Positions 9,701 through 17,637 of a DNA stretch of 64,000 nucleotides are shown one piece after another (positions within the stretch are counted from its first letter, which is position 1; each line of letters opens with the position of its first letter). Under the pieces are notes generated by a model that saw only the letters and a list, made by a program, of their open reading frames with translations, was not told where the DNA came from and made no database searches. The stretch comes from Arcobacter venerupis (GTDB lineage: Bacteria > Campylobacterota > Campylobacteria > Campylobacterales > Arcobacteraceae), in assembly GCF_013201665.1 (NCBI RefSeq), contig NZ_CP053840.1, positions 2,108,001-2,172,000 on the forward strand. Direction: 5' to 3'. The position numbers were made by a program, and so were the translations under genes.

Positions 9701-9862
9701 AGTAATGGCGCAGGAGCAGCAAGTAGACATGCTATTGGAACAGGAGTTATTGGAGGAATGTTAGCTGCGACATTTATTGCAATTATATTTATTCCAATGT
9801 TTTATATTTTAATTTCAAAACTAAGTCGTGAGAAAAATGAAGAAATAAAAGAAGAGATTTAA
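6740..9862 (+). CDS. RND multidrug efflux pump, HAE1 (AcrB/MexB) family
   Basis: At 1040 residues this is a full-length proton-driven RND pump. It starts MISSFFIKRPVFAAVVSIII (TM1), has the proton-relay aspartates in GIVVDDAIIVIENVE (about residues 404-418), a lysine-bearing second half (GLAAKNAILIVEFA, about residue 935) and the usual two 6-TM halves with large periplasmic loops after TM1 and TM7. It should export hydrophobic or amphipathic compounds from the inner membrane and periplasm together with the adaptor and TolC-like protein. The substrate cannot be told from sequence. It is the last gene of the operon and its 3' end overlaps the convergent kinase gene by four bases. Confidence 0.95.
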   Translation: MISSFFIKRPVFAAVVSIIIILAGLASMINLPIEQYPRVIPPQIIVSTTYPGASADTLAKTVAAPLEEQINGAKNMLYMNSVSEDSGRVSINVFFEVGTDADSAKIDVNNRVQVALSKLPEQVQRQGVNVRERSPSILQFIMLNSPSNTYDTTYLSNYALMNIVDDLKRVNGVGDAMIFGAKDYAIKVWIDPTKLFKYSLSTTDIINVIKEQNNQYSAGKIGAEPIKDKQMFTYTIKTPERMNNPEQFGNIVIRANEDGSSLLLKDVATIELGSSSYDMITKLNNAPAIPIGIFLQSGSNALETARAVKRSLEDAKKSFPDGIEYSVPYDSTQFVEISIKEVAKTFAEAIVLVILIIFLFLQNWRATLIPILAVPVSIIGAFAGMYAFGFSINLLTLFGLVLAIGIVVDDAIIVIENVERHMSEGMAPREAAFKAMKEVSGAIVAIVLVLSSVFIPVAFMGGLSGEMYKQFAITIVISIVISGFVALTLTPSLCASLLKDDHKKPTFFFFVWFNNFFDKATDSYTYLVKKTIKFSLISILLFGGLIFISYDMFKDMRTGLVPDEDQGTIFVFSFNPGGASVSRTDEFTNELNTIIKKDPNVKDIITLAGYDLTSSSQRTHSASTIIKLNHWDERPNSDQHADAILKRLSGQILGTSDGFSFGVLPPPIMGMSIAGGFEMYVQDRTGGNVQDLEKIVNQIIAKAKERPELMGVRNSLSANIPQYKIDVNIPKAKAKGVSVEDIYNTINATFGSYYVNDFSLYGRTYKVNLQAEGEYRKSADDLKFIFVKGNNGELLPISSFVNINKTVGADLIERFNLFQAAKVSGQPALGYSSGDALKAIEEVSNEVLPSGYTISWVGTAYQEKQISSSSSVAFIFGIVLLFLILAALYGKWLLPISVVLAVPFAMFGAILATQLRGLENDIYFQIGLLVLAGLAAKNAILIVEFALQKQKEGFGIMEAALEAAKIRLRPIIMTSLAFTLGTVPLAISNGAGAASRHAIGTGVIGGMLAATFIAIIFIPMFYILISKLSREKNEEIKEEI

Positions 9863-9874
9863 ATCTCTTCTTTT
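9847..9874. terminator. Bidirectional terminator overlapping two stop codons
   Basis: A perfect 28-bp inverted repeat (AAAAGAAGAGATTT and its complement) spans the stop codons of the pump gene (+) and the kinase gene (-). A T run follows on the plus strand and the complementary A run gives a U tract on the minus strand. It encodes the last residues of both proteins. Confidence 0.8.
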
Positions 9875-10977
9875 TGAGGTAAAGCGATAATATATCGCAA
9901 ACCTTTTTCACTATTATTAATCTTTAAATCCCCTTGAAAACTATTTTTTATTACAAGCTTTACCATATAAAGCCCCGTTCCAGTTCCTGTTGATTTAGTT
10001 GTGTAATATGGATCAAAAATTTTTTCTAAATTTTGTTCTTTAACTCCACCTGCATTATCTTCCATAATTATTATTGTATAAGATTGTTTTGAAAAAATCT
10101 TTATATTTATTTCTCTATTTTGAATATCTCTTTCATTAAAAACATCTATCGCATTATTCATTATATTTAAAAATATTTGTTCTAATTCTGTTTCTATTCC
10201 ATATACTTTTTCATCATCAACATCTAGATTTAATTTTACATGATTAACTTCAAATTGATTCCCCATAAGTTTAATAGATTTATCTAAAGCATATTTTATT
10301 TCAAAAACTCGTTTTTGTTTATTTGGATTAAAAAAATCTCTAAATCCATCTATTGTTTCACTTAAAAATTTAATCTGTTCTTTTGTGTTTTTTGAAAAAT
10401 CATTAATAAACTTATCATCAATCTCTTCTATCATGTAAGAATCTTTTACATCATTACAATATAAAGATAGAATATTTAATGGTTGTTTTAATTGATGTGC
10501 AATAACGCCAATCATTTCCCCCATTGTTGCCATTTTTGATTGATGAATTAAAACTCTATCTTTTGCCGCAATTTGTTCAACATTATATTTTCTCTTTTCA
10601 AAAATATCAATATAAACCTTCAATTTAGAATTTAATAAAATATCATGTATAGGTTTTGTGATATATTCTATTGCTCCTAAATTATAACCTTTTGTTTTGT
10701 ATTCATCTTTATCATAAATACCTGTTATAAAAATCACTGGAATATCTTTAGTTTTTTCAATATTTTTCAAATATTCAACAAATTCAAATCCATCAATTTC
10801 AGGCATTTGAACATCACTTAAGATTAAATCTATATTTTCATTCATTAAAATTTCCATACCTTCTTGGGCACTTAATGCTGAAAAAATATTAACATCAAAA
10901 CTATCTTCTATCATCATTTTTAAAGAATATATATTCTCTGATACATCATCTACTAATAAAATATTAAATTTGTCCAC
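9859..10977 (-). CDS. Receiver-histidine kinase (REC-HisKA-HATPase)
   Basis: This 372-residue soluble protein carries an N-terminal receiver domain (NILLVDDVSENIYS, phospho-acceptor Asp in LILSDVQMPEIDGFEFV, about residue 55, and a KP lysine in YITKPIHD). A histidine kinase core follows: H-box KMATMGEMIGVIAHQLKQPL near residue 160, N-box LNIMNNAIDVF, G1 MEDNAGGV, G2 GTGTGLYMVK. It has no membrane helix. It starts with GTG one base after the stop of the upstream kinase gene, so the two are co-transcribed. The likely reading is phosphotransfer in which the upstream sensor kinase signals to this receiver. Its output partner is not visible. Confidence 0.9.
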   Translation of the reverse strand: MDKFNILLVDDVSENIYSLKMMIEDSFDVNIFSALSAQEGMEILMNENIDLILSDVQMPEIDGFEFVEYLKNIEKTKDIPVIFITGIYDKDEYKTKGYNLGAIEYITKPIHDILLNSKLKVYIDIFEKRKYNVEQIAAKDRVLIHQSKMATMGEMIGVIAHQLKQPLNILSLYCNDVKDSYMIEEIDDKFINDFSKNTKEQIKFLSETIDGFRDFFNPNKQKRVFEIKYALDKSIKLMGNQFEVNHVKLNLDVDDEKVYGIETELEQIFLNIMNNAIDVFNERDIQNREINIKIFSKQSYTIIIMEDNAGGVKEQNLEKIFDPYYTTKSTGTGTGLYMVKLVIKNSFQGDLKINNSEKGLRYIIALPQKEEI

Positions 10978-10978
10978 T

Positions 10979-12598
10979 TTATTTTCCTAAATAATTTATA
11001 ATTTTTTTAAACAATTCATCTTTTAAAAATTGTTTATCTAAATAATCTTCATCTTCAATTCTTTTTGAACTAAGAATGATTTTATTTAACTGTTTTTCTT
11101 TACAAAAATCAATAAATTCAAATATATCTATATCGCAATTATCCTCATCAATTATTACTAAATTATAACTATCTCTTAACATCTCATAAGCTTCTGTTAT
11201 TGATTTACAATAAGATAAAAGAATATTTTCTTTTCGTAAAGATACAGCTATAGGAAAAAAAGAAGTATGTTCTGTATTAATTACCAATATTTTTACTTCT
11301 GGTTTTATTGTACTTTCTTCTTTTATATTAAAATCTTCCATATCAAATAAAACAATATCTTCTATTACAACATCTTCATCTCTTGAAGAAATAGAAACTT
11401 TATCATCTGAGATATTTTTGATATTTGTTTTAATAGGTAAAATTAATTCAAAGGTACTTCCTTTGCCTAATGTACTAAAAGCTTTTATATCTCCACCTAA
11501 TAAAGTAGCTAATTCTTTAGAAATCGCCAAACCAAGACCTGTTCCACCATATTTTCTTGTTGTACTTCCATCTGCTTGTTTAAATCTTTCAAAAACATAA
11601 GCTAATTTTTCTGTAGCAATTCCAATACCTTCATCAATTACTTTTATTGTAATATCGTTTGCATTATCTTCTAAAATAATATCTATTGTGCCTTTTTCAG
11701 TAAATTTTATTGCATTACTCATTAGATTTTTTATAATTTGTTTAATTCTATGGGAATCTGATAATAGAAATAACTCTTTTAATGAAGATTTATAATTCAA
11801 AATCAAACCTTTTTCATTTGCTAAAGGTTGCATCTCAAAAATTAAATCTTGAACTAATTGAAATAAATTTATTTTTGATAAACTTATAGTTAACTCCCCT
11901 GCTTCTATTTTTGATATATCTAACACATCATTAATAAGAATTAATAAATCATTTCCACAGCTATTAATTATTTTCATATTTTTTATCTGTTCGTTGTCAA
12001 GTTTTTTATTTTTATTTTTTGCCATAATTGAAGAAATGACAAGAATAGAATTTAAAGGAGTTTTTAATTCATGGGACATATTTGCTAGAAAATTACTTTT
12101 ATATTTATCTGATTCAAGTAACTGTTTTTGTTGTTCTTTTAATTCATTTGCTAAATGATTCAACATCTTATTTTTAGCTTTCATCTTTTGTACATTTAGA
12201 CAAGCATCAATACTTATATTTAATTTCACAATCAAATCTTGAAACATTGAGATTATATATTCAAAATTTACACTTTTATCTTTAAATATAATGATAAATA
12301 TACCTTTTTGCAAAGGTAAAAATAAAAGAATATTTTCATCACTTAAATCAGAAATTCGTACACTTGATAAATCTTTTTTTTGTTCTTCTAATATTTCTTC
12401 ATCTAATTCTAAACTATTATCATATGCTAAGTATTTATATAATTTATTATTTTCATCTATTAAATAAAAAAATCCATTTATAGCATTAGTCTCTTCAACA
12501 AATGTACTAAGCACTTCTTTAATCATACTATTTAAATCTAAACTGTTTCCTATGGAGCTATGACACTTATATGTCAAAGCTAAATGTTCCATAAACAT
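10979..12598 (-). CDS. Hybrid histidine kinase with a degenerate receiver domain
   Basis: This 539-residue protein has an N-terminal GAF-like domain (about residues 5-125), a coiled coil, HisKA with FLANMSHELKTPLNSILVIS (His near residue 174), HATPase (LMSNAIKFTEKG, DEGIGI, GTGLGLAISKELA, about residues 280-400) and a C-terminal receiver-like fold (about residues 430-539). In that domain the usual acidic pair is replaced by VINTE, and the acceptor region reads LVIIDEDNCDIDIF without the MP motif, so I think it is phosphorylation-impaired. An AAGGTG site precedes the ATG. It lies directly upstream of the REC-HK gene and may act with it as a kinase pair. Confidence 0.88.
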   Translation of the reverse strand: MFMEHLALTYKCHSSIGNSLDLNSMIKEVLSTFVEETNAINGFFYLIDENNKLYKYLAYDNSLELDEEILEEQKKDLSSVRISDLSDENILLFLPLQKGIFIIIFKDKSVNFEYIISMFQDLIVKLNISIDACLNVQKMKAKNKMLNHLANELKEQQKQLLESDKYKSNFLANMSHELKTPLNSILVISSIMAKNKNKKLDNEQIKNMKIINSCGNDLLILINDVLDISKIEAGELTISLSKINLFQLVQDLIFEMQPLANEKGLILNYKSSLKELFLLSDSHRIKQIIKNLMSNAIKFTEKGTIDIILEDNANDITIKVIDEGIGIATEKLAYVFERFKQADGSTTRKYGGTGLGLAISKELATLLGGDIKAFSTLGKGSTFELILPIKTNIKNISDDKVSISSRDEDVVIEDIVLFDMEDFNIKEESTIKPEVKILVINTEHTSFFPIAVSLRKENILLSYCKSITEAYEMLRDSYNLVIIDEDNCDIDIFEFIDFCKEKQLNKIILSSKRIEDEDYLDKQFLKDELFKKIINYLGK

Positions 12599-12725
12599 AT
12601 TTTCACCTTTTCAGATTAAAATAATTTTCTAATCTGAAAAATAATACCATAAATTAGGTTCTTAGTAAAGAAAATATATTTTAAAAATATATTTTAATTT
12701 TAGCTAACTTTAATTATTTAAAGTA

Positions 12726-12731
12726 TATAAT
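12726..12731 (+). promoter_or_regulatory. -10 box of the tRNA cluster
   Basis: TATAAT sits 18 bp before the first tRNA base, in a very AT-rich stretch. No convincing -35 hexamer is seen, as is usual for Campylobacterota. Confidence 0.5.
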
Positions 12732-12749
12732 TCCGTCCACTTAAATTAA

Positions 12750-12824
12750 TGGGGTATCGCCAAGCGGTAAGGCAACGGTTTTTGGTACCGTCACTCGAAG
12801 GTTCGAATCCTTCTACCCCATCCA
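12750..12824 (+). tRNA. tRNA-Gln (UUG)
   Basis: The acceptor stem TGGGGTA pairs with TACCCCA. The anticodon loop at 12780-12786 carries TTG at 12782-12784, closed by ACGGT/ACCGT. The T arm is GAAGGTTCGAATCCTTC, and CCA is encoded. First of four clustered tRNA genes. Confidence 0.95.
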
Positions 12825-12847
12825 TTAGTTTAAGTAAAGTTTTCAAC

Positions 12848-12932
12848 GGTGAGGTTGGAGAGTGGTCAAATCCTGCGGACTGTAAATCCGCCGCCTACGG
12901 CTTCGAAGGTTCGAATCCTTCTCTCACCACCA
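12848..12932 (+). tRNA. tRNA-Tyr (GUA)
   Basis: Acceptor GGTGAGG/TCTCACC, anticodon stem GCGGA/TCCGC with GTA at 12882-12884, and a long variable arm as expected for a class II tRNA-Tyr. CCA is encoded. Confidence 0.95.
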
Positions 12933-12951
12933 CTTTTTTAAAAGAAAAAAT

Positions 12952-13027
12952 GGCTCGATAGCTCAGTCGGTAGAGCAAAGGATTGAAAATCCTTGTGTCG
13001 ACAGTTCGATTCTGTCTCGAGCCACCA
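12952..13027 (+). tRNA. tRNA-Phe (GAA)
   Basis: Acceptor GGCTCGA/TCGAGCC, D arm GCTCAGTCGGTAGAGC, anticodon GAA at 12985-12987 closed by AAGGA/TCCTT, T arm GACAGTTCGATTCTGTC, and encoded CCA. 76 nt. Confidence 0.96.
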
Positions 13028-13057
13028 TTTCTTTTGAAGTCTTAAATATACACATGT

Positions 13058-13144
13058 GCGAGTGTGGCGGAATAGGTAGACGCGCGGGACTTAAAATCCC
13101 GTTCCGGTTTCGGAGTGTGAGTTCGATTCTCACCATTCGCACCA
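13058..13144 (+). tRNA. tRNA-Leu (UAA)
   Basis: Acceptor GCGAGTG/CATTCGC with one G-T pair, anticodon stem CGGGA/TCCCG with TAA at 13092-13094, a long class II variable arm, T arm GTGAGTTCGATTCTCAC, and encoded CCA. Last tRNA of the cluster; no clear terminator follows. Confidence 0.95.
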
Positions 13145-13269
13145 CGTTGTGTGATACAAATCCTTTTTTATAAAACTCAAAAATTTAAAACAAAACTTGA
13201 ACTATATTAGATTACAGATTTTTTCAATTTTACAACTGTGATAAAAATATATTTTTATCACTCAATAAT

Positions 13270-15159
13270 TTATAAACTAAGTTCTATTATAAATTGAGCA
13301 CCTCTATATGATTTATCATTATACATAAACTCTTTATTTTTAACAAAAATTTGACCATCTAAATGTTTTGTAATTATCTCTTCTGTCATATAAAGTCCAA
13401 TTCCTGTACCTTGTGATTTGTGTTTTGTACTAAAATATGGCTCAAATATTTTATCTATATTTTCATCTTCAATTCCACCTGCATTATCTTTTATATATAT
13501 TAAAATAGTATCTTTATCACTTTTTAGAACATCTATAAATATAAGTTTTTCAAATTCGTTAGGTAATTTAATTAATTCATCTCTTGCATTATTTAAAATA
13601 TTAATTAAAGCTTGAACCAATTCATTTTCATAAGTAATTAATTCTATATTCTCAATATTTTCTATAATTTTTATATCTTTTGCATTAAACTGTGCAGAAA
13701 TTAAATCCAAAGTTGTTTCAAATAAAGTACCAATATAAACTTTTGATTTCACTTTATTTGGACTAAAAAAGTTTCTAAAGTCATCTATTGTTTTAGATAA
13801 ATGCTGAGCTGAAGAATTAATTTTTCTAGATGCTTCAAAGAAGAATTCATCAGTTAATACACCCATCTCTTTTTGTAGTACCATTCCAGTTGATGCTGTT
13901 GTAATTGTTGATAATGGTTGTCTCCATTGGTGAGCTATATTTGCTATCATTTCGCCCATAGCTGCCATTTTTGATTGTTGATGTAAGATTGTTTGTTGTT
14001 TATTCAATTCAATTTTATACTCTTTGAATTTATTTTCTAAGTAAATTGAAACATATTTTGAGATAATTAATAACATGATTATTAATACAAAACCAATAAT
14101 TAAAATATTTTTAATATAATTTTCATATTTTTCATCTAATCTTTTTTTAGTTTCTAAAATTTCTTGGAAAATATCATCTTCATAAAAACCTGAACCAATA
14201 ACCCAATTCCAATCTTTATAACCTTTTACATAACTAGTTTTTTTTGCAGCTTCATTAGAATAAGGTTTCGAATTTTGAATATAAGTATAATATCCATCTC
14301 CACTTTTTCCTATTTGCCATAATTTTAAAGTTATTTCTTTCACATCATTTGGCATTTTATCTATATTTAAACCAACTAAATTCTTACTAAAATGATTTAA
14401 ATATTCTTTATTCTTATCTATAATAAAAATATAACCTGCTTTATCAAATTTAATTAAATTTATATATTCTAAAGCTTGTTTTTGTATATTTCTTTCAAAA
14501 TCATCAAAATATTCACCACTACCAATTGCTATATTTAATGGCTCAAAATATTTATAAAATGATATTTTTTTTCCTATTTCTTTATTTGAATTTGGTTTAT
14601 ACCAATAATATTCATCAAATCTTTCTGTTTTATCTTTTATTGTTTTTACTATTGTTTCAAAAAGTTTATAACCTTTTACATCTGTATAATTTAAAAAATT
14701 ATTGCCTTCAATTGAAGTATCAATAGGATGAGACAGTTTTACACCATTTACATCATCCATAAAATAGTATCCTCGACCATCGTTAAATCTAATATCGTTA
14801 AATGCAACTTTAATTAGCTGAAAAATTTCTTCTTTACTTTTTGTATCTTTATATTTATTATAAATTCCAGTTGCAATCGCATGAGCTTCATAAACCCTAG
14901 TTTTAACATTTTTTTTCAACTCTTGTTCTGTACTTTTTTGTAAATGTTCTATAAATGTATATACTCTATTTACTTCTTCTTGTATTAGTTCTTTTTTTTC
15001 TAAAACATATTTCTCTTCTATCTCTTTTTTTTCTTCAATAAATGTTTTTTTATTCTCAAAATATAAAAATAAAATCACAAACAATGAAATAATTATTACA
15101 AATATTGATGGTGTAAATTTTATTATTTTTAAAAGTTTTTCTTCTTTTGCAATTTTCAT
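13270..15159 (-). CDS. Double-Cache sensor histidine kinase
   Basis: This 629-residue inner-membrane sensor has a TM helix at about residues 13-33, a periplasmic helix, and two Cache-type sensing modules: YYFMDDVNGVKLSHP with GSGEYFDD near the end of the first, and YIFIIDKNKEYLNHF with WVIGSGFYEDD near the end of the second. A second TM (about residues 350-370) leads to the kinase core: H-box MGEMIANIAHQWRQPLSTI (His near residue 408), N-box ILNNARDEL, G1 KDNAGGI, G2 GTGIGLYMTEEI. The ligand is probably a small organic acid or amino acid, as in related Cache kinases (inference). No response regulator is adjacent, so it is an orphan kinase. Confidence 0.9.
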   Translation of the reverse strand: MKIAKEEKLLKIIKFTPSIFVIIISLFVILFLYFENKKTFIEEKKEIEEKYVLEKKELIQEEVNRVYTFIEHLQKSTEQELKKNVKTRVYEAHAIATGIYNKYKDTKSKEEIFQLIKVAFNDIRFNDGRGYYFMDDVNGVKLSHPIDTSIEGNNFLNYTDVKGYKLFETIVKTIKDKTERFDEYYWYKPNSNKEIGKKISFYKYFEPLNIAIGSGEYFDDFERNIQKQALEYINLIKFDKAGYIFIIDKNKEYLNHFSKNLVGLNIDKMPNDVKEITLKLWQIGKSGDGYYTYIQNSKPYSNEAAKKTSYVKGYKDWNWVIGSGFYEDDIFQEILETKKRLDEKYENYIKNILIIGFVLIIMLLIISKYVSIYLENKFKEYKIELNKQQTILHQQSKMAAMGEMIANIAHQWRQPLSTITTASTGMVLQKEMGVLTDEFFFEASRKINSSAQHLSKTIDDFRNFFSPNKVKSKVYIGTLFETTLDLISAQFNAKDIKIIENIENIELITYENELVQALINILNNARDELIKLPNEFEKLIFIDVLKSDKDTILIYIKDNAGGIEDENIDKIFEPYFSTKHKSQGTGIGLYMTEEIITKHLDGQIFVKNKEFMYNDKSYRGAQFIIELSL

Positions 15160-15304
15160 TTTAATACTTAATATTGGATTAACACTGAGAAATTGTAGCA
15201 GTTTTTTATTTTAAAGTAAAACAAATTTTATTATTTTTTTATTATCCTGAATAAAAGTATTGCTTTGTTATAATCAAACTTTAAAAATATAAATAAGGAT
15301 AATT

Positions 15305-15814
15305 ATGTCAAAAATAGGAATATTAGTAGCAAGTTCGAATAATAATTTAAAATTAGGATTAAAACTTCAAGAAATTGCAAAAACTCTTGGTTATGAAGCT
15401 GAGTTAATAAATTTAGTTGATTTAAGACTACCTTTATATAGTACAGTAGAAGAACAAGAAAATGGAATTCCAGAGGTTGTTTTAGATCTTGCAACAAAAA
15501 TATTAGCATTAAATACATTTATAATTGTAGCTCCTGAATATAATGGGGTAATGCCTCCTGTATTAAACAATGCAATGGCATGGACGTCAAGAGCAACAAA
15601 AGATTGGAGAGATGCTTTCAATGAAAAAACAGTTGCTCTAGCAACTCACAGTGGTGGAGGTGGAGCAAAAGGTCTTCAAGCTATGAGAATACAATTTCAA
15701 CATTTAGGTGCAAATATTCTTGCAAGAGAAATTTTAACTACTTACGAAAAACCTTTAAATGAAGAAACAGCAATTTCTATGATTAATAATCTTGTAAAAC
15801 TATCTAAAGCTTAA
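15305..15814 (+). CDS. NAD(P)H-dependent FMN reductase / flavodoxin-like oxidoreductase
   Basis: This 169-residue protein shows the flavodoxin-like fold of the NADPH-dependent FMN reductase family: strand 1 with phosphate-binding loop GILVASSNNNLKLGLKLQEI, DLRLPLYS near residue 40, the flavin-contacting VAPEYNGVMPPVLNNAMAWT (about residues 76-95) and a glycine-rich THSGGGGAKG loop. It likely reduces FMN or quinone-type acceptors in the cytoplasm. It is a single-gene unit with an AAGGATA ribosome site, convergent with the EAL protein gene. The physiological substrate is unknown. Confidence 0.88.
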   Translation: MSKIGILVASSNNNLKLGLKLQEIAKTLGYEAELINLVDLRLPLYSTVEEQENGIPEVVLDLATKILALNTFIIVAPEYNGVMPPVLNNAMAWTSRATKDWRDAFNEKTVALATHSGGGGAKGLQAMRIQFQHLGANILAREILTTYEKPLNEETAISMINNLVKLSKA

Positions 15815-15827
15815 GAGTTAACTCTTA
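15812..15827. terminator. Palindrome built from two stop codons
   Basis: TAAGAGTTAACTCTTA is a perfect 16-bp palindrome whose outer three bases on each side are the TAA stops of the convergent FMN reductase and EAL genes. The T tract is weak, so termination strength is uncertain. Confidence 0.45.
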
Positions 15828-17540
15828 GGCTTCTAGTAAAATTTCACGTTTTGGTTCACTTATATAATATCCTTGAGCATAATCAAAACCTAACTCTTTA
15901 ACTTTCTCAAAAATCTCTTTTGATGATACAAACTCAGCAATTGTTTTAAATCCTTGTCTTTTAGCAAAATCAAGTATCGTTATTACAATTTCTTGACTAT
16001 TTTTATTTACTAAAATATCTTTAATCAAAGAGCCATCTATTTTTATATAATCTGCATTTAATTTTATTAAATATTCGAAATTTGAATATCCGCTCCCAAA
16101 GTCATCAATCGCAATTTTGCAACCCAAAGCTCTTACTGTATCAATAAAACTATTAACTTCAGAGAAATCATCAATTCCTTCTGATTCAACTATTTCAAAT
16201 ACTACTTTTGAAGCAATATCGTACTCTTTTAGCATTTCCATCACATATGAAGAGATAATTTTACTTTTTATATCTTCAAGAGTTAAATTTATAGAAAATT
16301 CATAATCTTTATCTTTAAAATATTCAAATGATTTTTTTATAACTCGTTTTGTAAGTTTTAAATATTGTTTCGATTTTTTTGCAATATTTAAAAAATAATA
16401 TGGAGAAATAGCTATTCCACGTTCGTCAATCAATCTAACTAATGCTTCATATTTTTCAATTTTATTTGTTTTTATATTGTATATTGCTTGATAATATGGA
16501 ATAATACTATCACTTTCAAAAGCTTTTTTTAACTTACTTGTCCACATAATATTTTTTTCATAAATTTTCTCAATTTCTAATTTTTTGTCATAAATATGAA
16601 TATCTTTATTTACTTTTGAATATCGTTGTATTATGTTTGCAGTTTTTTTCAAACTATCTTTTTCTTCAAAAGATAAACTAAAACGCATTTGAACATAGAT
16701 TTCTTTACCTTTTATCTTTAAAGGAGAAGATGAAATAGAATCTGTAATAAACTTTATAAATCTAATGAAGTGTTCTCTATCCTCATTATCTGCTAAAATT
16801 GCAAATTCATCTGAATAAATTCTATATAAAGAGTATTTATTTCCCATGAATTTTCTAAATTCTTTTGAAATAATTTTTAAAACTTCATCCCCAACCTCAT
16901 ATCCATAAAAATCATTTATATCCCCAAATCCATTTATATCTAAAAGTGATAAAGAAGGTTTTTTTGATTTTTTAATATCTTCAAATAACTTAAATCTATT
17001 CCCCTCTTTTGTTAAAAAATCTTCCCTTAAACTTTTTTCTAACTCTATTGATTTATGAATTAAATCTGTTATTTCATGCCTAATTGCAATGTACTCTATT
17101 ATTTCATTATCTTCATCTAAAATAGGTCGAATAGTAATATTAACATAATAAAATTCGCCATCTTTTCTTCTATTTCTTAAAAATCCACGCCATGTTTTTT
17201 TATTGCTTATTGTTTCCCATAACTCTTTAAAAACTTCTTTTGAATTTTCACCTTTTAATATGCTGTGAGGTTTATTTATAATTTCTTCTCTTTCATATAA
17301 AGTAACTTCACAAAATTTATCATTTACATAAGTTATATTACCTCTTAAATCTGATTTAGAAATAATATTACTATCTTCTACTACTTCTCGATATTGTTTT
17401 AATATATGATTTTCTCTTTTTAACTTTCTTTTGTTTTTTAACTCAGAAAGTAAATAAATTATAATTAAAATAGCTATAAATAATAAACCATATTCAAGTG
17501 TTAAATTCACATAAATCCTTAAATTAAGTAATTTATCCAT
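15825..17540 (-). CDS. PAS-GGDEF-EAL c-di-GMP phosphodiesterase
   Basis: The order in this 571-residue protein is an N-terminal TM helix (about residues 13-31), a PAS domain (ISKSDLRGNITYVNDKFCEV, with a PAC segment ending near residue 160), a GGDEF-fold domain and an EAL domain (about residues 330-570). The GGDEF site is YSDEF, so cyclase activity is not expected. The EAL site is intact: YEALVRL, NLTLED, FEIVESEG, IAIDDFGSGYSNFEYLI, DYIKIDGSLI and AEFV...GYYISEP. It should hydrolyse c-di-GMP, with PAS and degenerate GGDEF as input domains. It is similar in style to the EAL gene at 27714. Confidence 0.92.
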   Translation of the reverse strand: MDKLLNLRIYVNLTLEYGLLFIAILIIIYLLSELKNKRKLKRENHILKQYREVVEDSNIISKSDLRGNITYVNDKFCEVTLYEREEIINKPHSILKGENSKEVFKELWETISNKKTWRGFLRNRRKDGEFYYVNITIRPILDEDNEIIEYIAIRHEITDLIHKSIELEKSLREDFLTKEGNRFKLFEDIKKSKKPSLSLLDINGFGDINDFYGYEVGDEVLKIISKEFRKFMGNKYSLYRIYSDEFAILADNEDREHFIRFIKFITDSISSSPLKIKGKEIYVQMRFSLSFEEKDSLKKTANIIQRYSKVNKDIHIYDKKLEIEKIYEKNIMWTSKLKKAFESDSIIPYYQAIYNIKTNKIEKYEALVRLIDERGIAISPYYFLNIAKKSKQYLKLTKRVIKKSFEYFKDKDYEFSINLTLEDIKSKIISSYVMEMLKEYDIASKVVFEIVESEGIDDFSEVNSFIDTVRALGCKIAIDDFGSGYSNFEYLIKLNADYIKIDGSLIKDILVNKNSQEIVITILDFAKRQGFKTIAEFVSSKEIFEKVKELGFDYAQGYYISEPKREILLEA

Positions 17541-17637
17541 TATACAATTATTTATGTAAAGTTAAGAAATGAGAAAATAATTATAAATTAGATTTATAAA
17601 AATTATGCAAATAATGTAACTTTATTGTTATCAATCT

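Noticed and set aside
12749-13145. Short open frames across the tRNA cluster on both strands
   Set aside because: They lie entirely over four well-formed tRNA genes.
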